The notes beneath the pieces were generated by a model that was not told where the DNA came from, did not search any database, and saw nothing but the letters and a program-made list of their open reading frames with translations. DNA of 64,000 nucleotides from CADEFX01 sp046154585 (GTDB taxonomy: Bacteria > Pseudomonadota > Alphaproteobacteria > Rhizobiales > Hyphomicrobiaceae). The DNA is taken from the NCBI GenBank assembly GCA_046154585.1, contig JBJXDX010000048.1, positions 1-64,000 of the forward strand, read 5' to 3'. Shown one piece after another: positions 26,129-34,264 of this stretch. Numbering within the stretch: position 1 is the first letter of the stretch; every line of letters begins with the position of its first letter. The position numbers and the translations under genes were made by a program.

Positions 26129-26158
26129 TTAACCATTAATTCGTTAAGACGGCCTTAA
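26129..26158 (-). promoter_or_regulatory. CtrA-like binding site upstream of the nlpD-like gene
   Basis: Four TTAA tetramers lie within 30 bases (26129, 26136, 26144, 26155). The last two form TTAA-N7-TTAA, the full CtrA consensus of alphaproteobacteria, 43 bases upstream of the start codon. Control of a division-associated amidase activator by the cell-cycle regulator CtrA would be reasonable. Confidence 0.5.
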
Positions 26159-26369
26159 CGGCCGTGGGTCCTCCCGCAACTTCGCCCCGCACCCCGCCGG
26201 TATGCGACCTGCATCGTTTGCCCCGTGCCACTCGGGCAGCCACGATGCGTCTTTGCTTGCGCCACACGTTGCGCACATCGGCAGTCCAAGGCGTAATGCT
26301 CGATTATGTGAAAGTGTAGGCCGAGGTGCGACGTTTTGGCGGCGCATAATCACAGGCCGGCCACAAACC

Positions 26370-27134
26370 TCACAGCTTCAGCGTACCTGCCAGCCGCTCA
26401 CGCATCTCGGCGTGCGTCAGGTTCATGTACAGCGGCGTCACCGAGATGTGGTTGTTGTAGATGGCCCACAAGTCGGTGTCCTTGGCCGGGTTGGAGCGCC
26501 GCCGCTCGAAGCCCAGCCAGTAGTACGGATTGCCCCAGGTGTCGTGCCGCTCGTCGATCAGCAGCAGGTTCTGGTCGCGCTTGCCCTGCCGCGTGACGTT
26601 GAGGCCCGCGACCGCGTCCGGCGCGCAATCGGGAAAGTTCACGTTCATCAGCACGCTCGCCGGCCACTCCTCCGCCAGCAGCTTGCGGATCAGGTTCGGC
26701 GCATGCGCGATGGCCGTTTCCCAGCGCGGCGTCTCGCGGCGCTCGTAGCCGTAGGCGATGCTCAGCGCCAGCGAGCGGATGCCGAGCTGCGTGCCTTCGA
26801 AAGCACCCGCGATCGTGCCCGAATACGTCACGTCCTCGGCCACGTTGGCACCGCGATTGACGCCCGAGAGCACGAGATCCGGCGCCTTGCCCTTCAGCAC
26901 GTGGCGCACGCCCATGATGACGCTGTCGGTCGGCGTGCCGCGCACCGCGTATACGCGCTCGCTCACCTCGCGCATCCTGAGCGGCTCGTTGAGCGACAGC
27001 GAATGCCCCGCGCCCGATTGGTTCGTCTCCGGCGCCGCCACCCAGACATCGTCGGACAATTCGTCCGCGATCACCCGCAGCGCCTGCAAACCCGGCGCGT
27101 CGATACCGTCGTCATTGGTGAGGAGAATGCGCAT
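26370..27134 (-). CDS. surE: 5'/3'-nucleotidase SurE
   Basis: 254 residues starting MRILLTNDDGIDAPGL, the SurE signature with the metal-binding DD pair; also VWVAAPETNQSGAGHSLSL and VLSGVNRGANVAEDVTYSGTIAGA (metal and nucleotide contacts). SurE removes phosphate from nucleoside monophosphates, with a stress-survival role. ATG 27134 has AAGG 8 bases upstream; the longer frame overlaps the serS side without homology. It follows serS and precedes the nlpD-like gene on the same strand. Confidence 0.96.
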   Translation of the reverse strand: MRILLTNDDGIDAPGLQALRVIADELSDDVWVAAPETNQSGAGHSLSLNEPLRMREVSERVYAVRGTPTDSVIMGVRHVLKGKAPDLVLSGVNRGANVAEDVTYSGTIAGAFEGTQLGIRSLALSIAYGYERRETPRWETAIAHAPNLIRKLLAEEWPASVLMNVNFPDCAPDAVAGLNVTRQGKRDQNLLLIDERHDTWGNPYYWLGFERRRSNPAKDTDLWAIYNNHISVTPLYMNLTHAEMRERLAGTLKL

Positions 27135-27216
27135 GGCGGGCACCTTACGGCAGGATCGGAGCGAATGGAAACGCAGCCTCTTTTTCGCACGGCCGCACGA
27201 CAACACACAGACTCGC

Positions 27217-28701
27217 TCAGCTCACCTTCTCGATCTTCTTCTGCCCGCCCATGTACGGCACCAGCGCGTCGGGCAGCGTCACGGAGCCGTCGGCCTCCTG
27301 GTAGTTCTCCAGAATCGCCACCATCGTGCGGCCGACCGCCAGACCCGAGCCGTTGAGCGTGTGTACGGGACGCACATCCTTGGCGCCCTTCGGCCGGTAG
27401 CGCGCATTCATGCGCCGCGCCTGGAAATCGCCGCACACCGAGCACGACGAAATCTCGCGATAGGTGTTCTGCCCCGGCAGCCACACCTCGATGTCGTAGG
27501 TCTTCTGCGCGGCAAAGCCCATGTCGCCCGTGCACAGCAGCATCGTGCGATAGGCGAGCCCGAGGCGCTTCAACACTTCCTCGGCGCACGCGGTCATGCG
27601 CTCGTGCTCGGCCATGCTCTGCTCCGGCGTCGTGATCGACACAAGCTCCACCTTGGAGAACTGATGCTGCCGGATCATGCCGCGCGTATCCTTGCCCGCC
27701 GCACCCGCTTCCGCGCGGAAGCACGGCGTGAACGCCGTGACGCGAATGGGCAGCTCCGCCTCGTCCGTGATCTTCTCGCGCACGAGATTGGTGAGCGGGA
27801 CTTCGGCCGTGGGGATGAGCCAAAGGCGGCCCTCACTCTCCATCGCGTCGAAGAACCGTTTGTTCTTCAGGTCTTGCTCGGTCGCACCACCCTCGGCGGC
27901 CGCACGCGCCTCGAAAAGTCGCTCCCATGTGATGCGTTCATCCTCGTCACTGAGCTGCTCGCTCAGTCTCACCATCATTTCGAATAAATCGACAGTTCTC
28001 GTCGAGAATTGATCTTCCTTGAATTTCGGCAGCTGCGCTGTGCCATACATCACCTCGTCCCGCACCATCATCGGCGGCGCGATCTCGGTGTACCCGAACT
28101 TCGTCGTATGCAGATCGAGCATGAACGCGCCCAGCGCCCGCTCCAGCCGCGCAAGCTGCCCCTTAAGCACCACGAACCGCGCACCCGACAGCTTCGCCGC
28201 CGTCTCGAAGTCCATCAGCCCCAGCATCTCGCCGATCTCGAAATGCTGGCGCGGTTTGTTCATGCCGCCGAGCTTGGGCGGCTCGCCCACTTTCCGGATG
28301 AGCTTGTTGTCGTGCTCGTCCTTGCCCTCCGGCACCTCGTCGAGCGGAATGTTGGGAATGACCGACAGCGCTGCGCGCAGCTCCTCGTCGCGCTGCTTCT
28401 GCTCCTTCTCGCCCGCCTCCAGCGCATCCTTGAGCGCTGCCACCTCGGCCATCAGCTTGGCGGCCGTGGCCTCATCCTTGGCACCCTTCGCCTTGCCGAT
28501 CTCCTTCGAGGCCGCGTTGCGCCGCGCCTGCTTCTCCTGCAGGTCGGTGGTGACCCGCCGCCGCAGATCGTCGATCGCCAGCAGCTGATCCGAAAACATC
28601 ACGTCGCTGGATTTCGGCCGTTCGACGCGCCGAATTCCACGCTTGTTCAAGCCGGCGTCAAACGCAGCAGAGTTGTCCCGAATCCATCTGATGTCGAACA
28701 C
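27217..28701 (-). CDS. serS: Seryl-tRNA synthetase
   Basis: 494 residues with an N-terminal antiparallel coiled coil (about 30-110, charged heptads) that grips the tRNA-Ser long arm, then class II core: TAEVPLTNL, motif 2 PCFRAEAGAAGKDTRGMIRQHQF, and motif 3 region with EISSCSVCGDFQARR and GSGLAVGRTMVAILEN. It loads serine (and, in selenocysteine users, tRNA-Sec) in the cytoplasm. The start is GTG 28701 with AGAGG 6 bases upstream. The insert around residues 200-260 is longer than in E. coli, in line with alphaproteobacterial enzymes. REP-like repeats lie upstream. Confidence 0.96.
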   Translation of the reverse strand: MFDIRWIRDNSAAFDAGLNKRGIRRVERPKSSDVMFSDQLLAIDDLRRRVTTDLQEKQARRNAASKEIGKAKGAKDEATAAKLMAEVAALKDALEAGEKEQKQRDEELRAALSVIPNIPLDEVPEGKDEHDNKLIRKVGEPPKLGGMNKPRQHFEIGEMLGLMDFETAAKLSGARFVVLKGQLARLERALGAFMLDLHTTKFGYTEIAPPMMVRDEVMYGTAQLPKFKEDQFSTRTVDLFEMMVRLSEQLSDEDERITWERLFEARAAAEGGATEQDLKNKRFFDAMESEGRLWLIPTAEVPLTNLVREKITDEAELPIRVTAFTPCFRAEAGAAGKDTRGMIRQHQFSKVELVSITTPEQSMAEHERMTACAEEVLKRLGLAYRTMLLCTGDMGFAAQKTYDIEVWLPGQNTYREISSCSVCGDFQARRMNARYRPKGAKDVRPVHTLNGSGLAVGRTMVAILENYQEADGSVTLPDALVPYMGGQKKIEKVS

Positions 28702-28718
28702 GATGGGCCTCTCAGTGA

Positions 28719-29049
28719 CGTCATACCGGCGAAGGCCGGCCCTAGATGCTTCTTCCGACGGCCGCTCAACTGCTCGCTGCGGTGGTTGCGGCCCCTGGGT
28801 CCCGACTCGCGGTCGCTTTCGCTCCCTTGGCCGGGATGACAGATGTGATATCAGGCCCGGTCGTAGCCATTTCTGTCATCCCGGGCAAGCGCGGCCAGGC
28901 TTGTGACAAGCAACGCATGGTGATGCTCCCTTGGCTGCGGTGACAAATTACGCGACCCCGCCTCGCTCCGTTGTCATCCCGGGCAAGCGCGGGCCGAGGT
29001 GGCTGCGATGGAGGACTGCGCAACTTCCCGCGCGCGACCCGGGACCCAG
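28719..29049. repeat. Cluster of REP-like palindromic repeats (at least three units)
   Basis: Between serS and the GIY-YIG gene, about 400 bases carry no gene but several copies of one palindromic family: CTGGGTCCCGACTCGC...GGGATGAC (28795-28840), GTCATCCCGGGCAAGCGCGG (28874-28893), and a full unit GTCATCCCGGGC...CGACCCGGGACCCAG (28973-29049). A shorter CGGCGAAGGCCGG palindrome sits at 28727-28739. The elements alternate in orientation, as in REP clusters of other Rhizobiales. Confidence 0.75.
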
Positions 29050-29100
29050 AGTCTCGTGCGGAGCACGGCTCCGCCATGGCTCGCGGCAGCCGAACCTCGC

Positions 29101-29403
29101 CTATTCGTCACCGATCTCCAGCCACAAATCCCGCCACTGCGGGTTGGCTTGCTCGATCAGCTGCAGCTTCCATGCGCGCCGCCACCGCTTGATGCTTTTC
29201 TCCCGCGCGATCGCAGCTTCTACGTCGCCATGCTCCTCGAAGTACACGAGGTACTTCACGCCATAGCGCTTCGTAAAGCCCGGGATCAATCCTTCACGAT
29301 GTTCCATGACTCGCCGGTAGAGGTCGTTCGTGACGCCCACATACAATGTGCCGTTGCGATCGGAAGCAAGGATGTACACCCAATAGACATGCTCGGACAC
29401 CAT
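29101..29403 (-). CDS. GIY-YIG nuclease superfamily protein, stand-alone
   Basis: 100 residues: YWVYILASDRNGTLYVGVTNDLYRRVMEHREG is the GIY-YIG motif in its common small-protein form (Y-W-V-Y-I...L-Y-V-G with R and E following), and the catalytic Glu region ends the domain. These short single-domain proteins (often called endonucleases of the UPF0213/YhbQ kind) have no settled role. The gene is enclosed on both sides by the same REP-like repeats, the upstream one starting only 10 bases before its ATG, and it has no visible ribosome site. It interrupts the usual tatC-serS adjacency. Confidence 0.85.
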   Translation of the reverse strand: MVSEHVYWVYILASDRNGTLYVGVTNDLYRRVMEHREGLIPGFTKRYGVKYLVYFEEHGDVEAAIAREKSIKRWRRAWKLQLIEQANPQWRDLWLEIGDE

Positions 29404-29412
29404 GCTGTGGAC

Positions 29413-29490
29413 CTGGGTCCCGGGTCGCGCGCGAGAAACAACGCCTCAACAAGCCCACAATCACCTCGGCTCGCGCTTGCCCGGGATGAC
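29413..29490. repeat. REP-like palindromic unit, inverted orientation
   Basis: CTGGGTCCCGGGTCGCGCGC at one end and CGCGCTTGCCCGGGATGAC at the other; this is the same family as the unit at 28973-29049 but inverted. Together the two bracket the GIY-YIG gene. Confidence 0.75.
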
Positions 29491-29533
29491 AATTTTGGTG
29501 ATGGCGAGGCCGCACCCAAAGAATAACGCGCCG

Positions 29534-30337
29534 CTACCCCGCCGCCGCGTCCTTCGCCGCCCTTGCCTTGTCCATCCGGTCGACGATCCAGATCGAGACC
29601 TCGTAGAGCAGGATGGTCGGGGCCATCATGGCCATCATGCTGAAGGGGTCGGGCGGCGACAGCACGGCCGACGCGCCGGTGATGCCGACGATGGCGTAGC
29701 GGCGCGCGCTGCGCAGCGCGTCCGCCGTCAGGATGCCGGCGCGCGCCAGCAAGGTCAGCACCACGGGAAGCTGGAAGATGATGCCGAAGCCCAGCATCAG
29801 GCTCATGATCAGCGACAGGTATTCCGATACCTTCGGCAAGAGCTCGATCGCCGCATTGCCGTGCCCGGCCGCCTGCGGCGTCATCTCCACCGAGAAGCGG
29901 ATCAGCATCGGCATGACGACGAAGTAGACGACCATCGAGCCGAGGAAGAACAGGATCGGCGTGGCGATCAGATACGGCCGGAAGGCGGCGCGCTCGTTTC
30001 GATAAAGCCCCGGCGCCACGAACTTATAGATCTGGTTGGCCACCACCGGGAACGACAGGAACGCCGCGCCGAACACCGCCAGCTTGATGTTGGTGTAAAG
30101 CTGCTCGAGGAAATGCGTGGCGATCAGCTTGGCCTTGTCCTCGCCGACCACGCGCACGAACGGCCACACCAGAACGTTGTAGATCGGCCGCGCGAACACG
30201 AAGCACACGACGAACATGCCGAAGAACGCGAGCAGCGAGTAGATCAGGCGCTGACGGAGCTCGATCAGATGGTCGAGCAGAGGTGCCTTAGACGCCTCGA
30301 TATCGTCATGGCCTTCGCGCGGGACGCTGTCCTGCAT
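29534..30337 (-). CDS. tatC: Twin-arginine translocase subunit TatC
   Basis: 267 residues with six membrane segments. The conserved N-terminal PLLDHLIELRQRLIYSLLAF (the signal-peptide docking face, with the E and R residues) and YKFVAPGLYRNERAAFRPY are clear. TatC receives folded precursors bearing an RR signal peptide. It starts 5 bases after the tatB stop, ending a tatA-tatB-tatC operon. The C-terminal tail is Lys/Ala-rich. Confidence 0.97.
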   Translation of the reverse strand: MQDSVPREGHDDIEASKAPLLDHLIELRQRLIYSLLAFFGMFVVCFVFARPIYNVLVWPFVRVVGEDKAKLIATHFLEQLYTNIKLAVFGAAFLSFPVVANQIYKFVAPGLYRNERAAFRPYLIATPILFFLGSMVVYFVVMPMLIRFSVEMTPQAAGHGNAAIELLPKVSEYLSLIMSLMLGFGIIFQLPVVLTLLARAGILTADALRSARRYAIVGITGASAVLSPPDPFSMMAMMAPTILLYEVSIWIVDRMDKARAAKDAAAG

Positions 30338-30342
30338 CGCCC

Positions 30343-30825
30343 TCAGGCTCCGGTCTTCTGCTCGATGCGCCCGCTGCCGTCGCCCGGCGTGTCCGCGGCG
30401 GCCGTCTCTTGCTCACGGTGTGGCTCGGCGCCATTCAGCGATCCGGCGTGGGCCTCGGGGCTCGGCAGCGGCAGTCCGTCCGCATCGTGCGCATGGGGAT
30501 CGGCCGGCTTGTCCAGCAGGGCCGTGTCGGTCGCCGCCTGGACCTCGGCCTTGGCCGCGTCGAGCTCGGTCGTCACGCTGCGCTCGGCCTCGCGCATGGA
30601 GGCTTCCGCCTCCGCGCCCATGCTCTCGACGTCCTTCTTGAGCTGATCCAGCTCGCTCTCGCGCACGGCCTCGTCGAACTGCGAGCGAAACTCGGCCGCC
30701 TGCCGCTTGATGATGCCGACGTACTTGCCGATCGTGCGCAGCAGCACGGGCAGATCCTTCGGCCCGATGACGATCAACGCCACGATGCCGAGCAGGAGCA
30801 GCTTGCTGGAGGTGATATCGAACAT
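30343..30825 (-). CDS. tatB: Twin-arginine translocase subunit TatB
   Basis: 160 residues. It begins MFDITSSKLLLLGIVALIVIGPKDLPVLL, the TatB pattern with E-to-S change at the usual Glu position and the GP kink, followed by an amphipathic helix and a long charged, low-complexity tail rich in Ala/Glu/Pro. It forms the receptor complex with TatC. Start 30825 is fixed by the family N-terminus although the ribosome site is poor. It lies between tatA (71-base gap) and tatC. Confidence 0.94.
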   Translation of the reverse strand: MFDITSSKLLLLGIVALIVIGPKDLPVLLRTIGKYVGIIKRQAAEFRSQFDEAVRESELDQLKKDVESMGAEAEASMREAERSVTTELDAAKAEVQAATDTALLDKPADPHAHDADGLPLPSPEAHAGSLNGAEPHREQETAAADTPGDGSGRIEQKTGA

Positions 30826-30896
30826 CGGATCATTCAGCCCTTGCGCACGCCGCAGGCGCGCGCCCGTCATTCCTGCGCGAGCAGGTGCGACCGGGT

Positions 30897-31130
30897 TCAG
30901 CCGACCTTCGTGCCGGTCGGCTGCTGCTCGGGCTGCTTGATGCCCTGCTCGATGACTTTGGGCTCAGCCGGCTTGGCCGCCACCTCGTCGTCGTCGGACA
31001 TGCCCTTCTTGAAGCTCTTGATGCCCTTGGCCACGTCTCCCATGATCGAGGAGATCTTGCCGCTGCCGCCGAACAGCAACAGCGCCACGGCCAGGAAAAT
31101 AAGCCAGTGCCATACGCTTAGGCTACCCAT
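30897..31130 (-). CDS. tatA: Twin-arginine translocase subunit TatA
   Basis: 77 residues. One membrane helix (SVWHWLIFLAVALLLFGGSGKISSIM, with the family's FG-x-GKI hinge) is followed by an amphipathic helix (GDVAKGIKSFKKGM) and a short acidic/Pro tail. TatA oligomers form the passage for folded proteins. ATG 31130 has GAGGAG 10 bases upstream. First gene of tatABC; the upstream neighbour is an ABC ATPase rather than scpB, which is the more usual arrangement. Confidence 0.95.
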   Translation of the reverse strand: MGSLSVWHWLIFLAVALLLFGGSGKISSIMGDVAKGIKSFKKGMSDDDEVAAKPAEPKVIEQGIKQPEQQPTGTKVG

Positions 31131-31278
31131 TGTGAGATTGCTCCTCTGGCGCCCGCGGCGCCGTTTAGCCGTGTCTGTTGTTGTTTCTTGTTGTGACAAG
31201 GCATCGCTTGGATTAGGGCGCACTATCGCAGAAAGGGCATGGCCGGGCAAGGTCGCCCAGCCAGAAATGGCCGGTCTC

Positions 31279-32436
31279 TCAAGCTTTTGACTGGTCCCCG
31301 GCCTCACCATTTTCGGCCGGAAACACCAGCAGCCGCTCCGGCTCCAGCGTGATGGCCACCTCCTGCCCCTGCGGCGGCACCTCGCTTTCCCTCACCAGCG
31401 CCTTGAGTGGCCTGTCAAAGCCCTGCACGCCGACCTCGACCAGCGCCGCATCGCCGAGGAACTTGACGTGCAGCACGCGCGCCTCGATCCCCTGCCCGGC
31501 GGGCGCCAGGCGGATGGCCCGCTGCCGCAGGCACAGCACGGCTCGGTCCCCCTCGGCCAACTCCGGCACCCAGAAGGTGCCGAGCGGCGTCCTGAGCGCA
31601 CCGCCTTCCACGGTCCACGGCACCTCGTTGATCTCCGAGAACAGCCGCGCCACGAACAGGTCGGCCGGATCGCGATACAGCTCTGCCGCCTTGCCCACCT
31701 GCACCAGCCGCCCGCTCCGCATCACCGCGATCCGGTCGCTGAGGCGCATGGCCTCCTCGGGATGATGCGTGACCATGATGCAGGTGGCGCGCGTCTCGCG
31801 CAGCAGCGCCAGCGTCTCGTTCTGGATGCCCTCGCGCAATTGCACGTCGAGCCCGGAGAACGGCTCGTCCATCAGCATCACCGCCGGCCGCGGCACGAGC
31901 GCGCGTGCCAGCGCCACGCGCTGCTGCTCGCCGCCCGACAGAATGTGCGGATAGTCTTCCGCGTAGCGCCCCATGCCGACGCGCTCCAGCACGGCCAGCG
32001 CCTCGCGCCGCGCTTCCTCGCGCCCGAGCGGCTTCAACCCGAACGCCACGTTGTCGATGATGCGCAGGTGCGGGAACAGCGCGAAATCCTGGAACATCAG
32101 GCCGACGTTGCGCTGCTCGGGCGGCACGAACCGGCTCGGCCCCGCCATCTCGCGATCGTTGATGAGCACGCGGCCCGCCGTCGGCTTCTCGATCCCCGAG
32201 ACGATGCGCAGCAACGTGGTCTTGCCGCATCCCGACGGGCCCAGCAGGCAGACGATCTCACCCGGCGCCATGTCGAGCGACACGCCGCGCAAGGCCCAGT
32301 TCGCGCCATAGCGCCGCTCGACCTGCTCCAACGTCAGGCTTGCCGCGAACGCCGTCGCCGCCCGCACGCCATGCTTGTGTGTGGCGACAGGCGATGCCTT
32401 ACCGGTGGTTTTCGAGAACCAGGTGTTCAAACTCAA
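31279..32436 (-). CDS. ABC transporter ATP-binding protein, FbpC/CysA-like (orphan)
   Basis: 385 residues. Walker A GPSGCGKTTLL (about 66), signature LSGGEQQRVALARAL, Walker B MLMDEPFSGLD, H-loop TCIMVTHHPEEA; a C-terminal TOBE-type regulatory region follows (about 260-380). The set matches importer ATPases for ferric iron or other oxyanions. No permease or binding-protein gene is near, so it must work with partners elsewhere or be a relic of a moved operon. Apparent TTG start at 32436 with GAGG 6 bases before. It sits between scpB and tatA, genes that are usually neighbours. Confidence 0.9.
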   Translation of the reverse strand: MSLNTWFSKTTGKASPVATHKHGVRAATAFAASLTLEQVERRYGANWALRGVSLDMAPGEIVCLLGPSGCGKTTLLRIVSGIEKPTAGRVLINDREMAGPSRFVPPEQRNVGLMFQDFALFPHLRIIDNVAFGLKPLGREEARREALAVLERVGMGRYAEDYPHILSGGEQQRVALARALVPRPAVMLMDEPFSGLDVQLREGIQNETLALLRETRATCIMVTHHPEEAMRLSDRIAVMRSGRLVQVGKAAELYRDPADLFVARLFSEINEVPWTVEGGALRTPLGTFWVPELAEGDRAVLCLRQRAIRLAPAGQGIEARVLHVKFLGDAALVEVGVQGFDRPLKALVRESEVPPQGQEVAITLEPERLLVFPAENGEAGDQSKA

Positions 32437-32463
32437 CTGAGACCTCGGCCGCGATGGCGCACA

Positions 32464-33303
32464 CTACGCCTTGGACGGCGCCTCGCCGTCGTCATCGTCG
32501 CCGTCCTCGGTATCGCCCTCTTCGCTTTCCGGATCAAGGTCGAGTTGTTCTTGCTCGTCCTCGCCCTCCTCCAGCGGAAGCTCGTCCGGCATCAGCGCCG
32601 CGACATCGGTCGGCTCCGGCACCTTGAAGTCGGGCGGCAGCGAGGAATCGAGCAGGCCCGCCCCCTTCAATTCGGCGAGGCCCGGCAGATCCTTGACCGC
32701 ATCGAGCTGGAAATGGCTCAGGAACGCATCCGTGGTGCCGTAGGTGATGGGCTTGCCGGGCGCCCGCCGGCGCCCCCGCGGCCGGATCCAGCCCGTTTCC
32801 AGCAGCACGTCGATCGTGCCCTTGGACGTGTGCACGCCGCGGATTTCCTCGATCTCGGCGCGCGTGACGGGCTGGTGGTAGGCGATGATGGCCATGGTCT
32901 CGAGCGCGGCGCGCGAAAGCCTGCGCTCCTCCACCGCGTGCCGCTCGAGCAGGAAACCCAAGTCCTCCGCCGTCCGGAACGCCCACTTGCCGGCTACGCG
33001 CACGAGGTTGATGCCGCGGCTCGCGTAGAAGCCCTTCAGCTCCTCCAGCAGCGCCGCGACATCGTCGTTGGGCTTCAGGTGCGAGGCCAGATACGCTTCC
33101 GCCAGCGGCTCCGCCGCCGCGAACAGCAGCGCTTCCAGTATCCGCAGGTTCTCGCCGCGATCGGCCGACGGCAGCGCCCGCACGTTCCCGCGCAGGCCGC
33201 GCCCCGGTGCCTGCTCGATCAAGTGCTCTTCCTTGGCCAGCAGCTCGTCGATGGCGATGCCCTCGTCCGGCTGCTCCCTGGTCGCGTGTCGCGGCGGAAC
33301 CAT
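32464..33303 (-). CDS. scpB: Chromosome segregation/condensation protein ScpB
   Basis: 279 residues. Two winged helices: NLRILEALLFAAAEPLAEAYLASHL and LSRAALETMAIIAYHQPVTRAEIEEIRGV...TIDVLLETGWIRPRGRRRAPGKPITYGTTDAFLSHF, both diagnostic for ScpB. A long acidic C-terminal tail (D/E runs) is an alphaproteobacterial extension. It binds ScpA in the SMC condensin complex. ATG 33303 has GAGG 6 bases upstream; GTG 33336 is an alternative. It follows scpA by about 50 bases. Confidence 0.94.
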   Translation of the reverse strand: MVPPRHATREQPDEGIAIDELLAKEEHLIEQAPGRGLRGNVRALPSADRGENLRILEALLFAAAEPLAEAYLASHLKPNDDVAALLEELKGFYASRGINLVRVAGKWAFRTAEDLGFLLERHAVEERRLSRAALETMAIIAYHQPVTRAEIEEIRGVHTSKGTIDVLLETGWIRPRGRRRAPGKPITYGTTDAFLSHFQLDAVKDLPGLAELKGAGLLDSSLPPDFKVPEPTDVAALMPDELPLEEGEDEQEQLDLDPESEEGDTEDGDDDDGEAPSKA

Positions 33304-33354
33304 GCGCTTCCTCGTCTTGTCTCGTCCATCAGCCACGCAGCACGCCTCAAACCT

Positions 33355-34194
33355 TTATGACACCTGCTCCCACTCGGCCCCGGCCGTGCGCCGGCGCATA
33401 TAGATCGGGGCAAACGCCTGCTCCTGCCGCAGCTCGATCACGCCGTCGCGCGCCATTTCCAGCGTCGCTCCGAACGAGCTGGCCAGCGCCGTGCGGCCCA
33501 GGTCCGAGGCCGGCAGATACTGCTCAAGGAACATGTCGAGCTGCACCCAGTCGCCGGTCGAATGCCCGACCAGGGCCTCCAGCCGCTGGCGCGCGTCCTT
33601 GATCGACCACACTTGCCGCTTCTTGACGACGTGCGTGCGCTTCGCAGCCCTGTGCTGGCGCTGCTCGGCGTAAGCCTTCAGCAAGTCGAAAATCTCGGCC
33701 GAATATTGCCGGTCGCGGATCGTCCGCACGCCTTCCGGCATGCCGCGCGCGAATACGTCGCGGTCGAGCCGCTTGCGCGTCATGAGCTGGGCTGCGGCGT
33801 CGCGCATGGCTTCCAGCCGCATCAGCCGGAACGCCAGCCGCGCCGCCAGCTCCTCGCCCGAGGGCTGGTCGTCCGGCGTCTCCTCGCGCGGCAGGATGAG
33901 CCGCGATTTCAGGAACGCCAGCCACGCTGCCATGACGAGGTAGTCGGCCGCCAGCTCGAGCCTGATTTTCTGCGCCTCGGCAATGAAGACCAAATACTGC
34001 TCGACCAGCGCCAGCACGGAGATCTTGACCAGATCGACCTTCTGCGTCCGTGCCAGCGCCAGCAGCAAATCGAGCGGCCCCTCGAACCCCGCGACGTCGA
34101 CCACGAAGGCTTCACCGGGGGCGACGGCCTCGGGCCCGGGATCGGAATCCCAGGGCACAGGTCCCGCAGCGTCTCCGGCCGGCTCTCCTGTCAT
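33355..34194 (-). CDS. scpA: Chromosome segregation/condensation protein ScpA
   Basis: 279 residues. FEGPLDLLLALARTQKVDLVKISVLALVEQYL is the ScpA N-terminal helical motif that contacts the SMC neck, and YLVMAAWLAFLKSRLILP follows; the C-terminal winged helix binds the SMC head. ATG 34194 with GAGG 5 bases upstream is preferred to a TTG eight codons earlier. It is between nagZ and scpB on the same strand, the standard order in Rhizobiales. Confidence 0.95.
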   Translation of the reverse strand: MTGEPAGDAAGPVPWDSDPGPEAVAPGEAFVVDVAGFEGPLDLLLALARTQKVDLVKISVLALVEQYLVFIAEAQKIRLELAADYLVMAAWLAFLKSRLILPREETPDDQPSGEELAARLAFRLMRLEAMRDAAAQLMTRKRLDRDVFARGMPEGVRTIRDRQYSAEIFDLLKAYAEQRQHRAAKRTHVVKKRQVWSIKDARQRLEALVGHSTGDWVQLDMFLEQYLPASDLGRTALASSFGATLEMARDGVIELRQEQAFAPIYMRRRTAGAEWEQVS

Positions 34195-34264
34195 CAAATC
34201 CTCGGGTTGCAGTCGCAAGCCTGATGCCGTGAACGCGGCAGGGCAAATCGCACCTTACACTGAT

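Noticed and set aside
31468..33360. 630-codon open frame on the plus strand
   Set aside because: Antisense to the ABC ATPase and scpB; His/Arg-rich shadow without homology.
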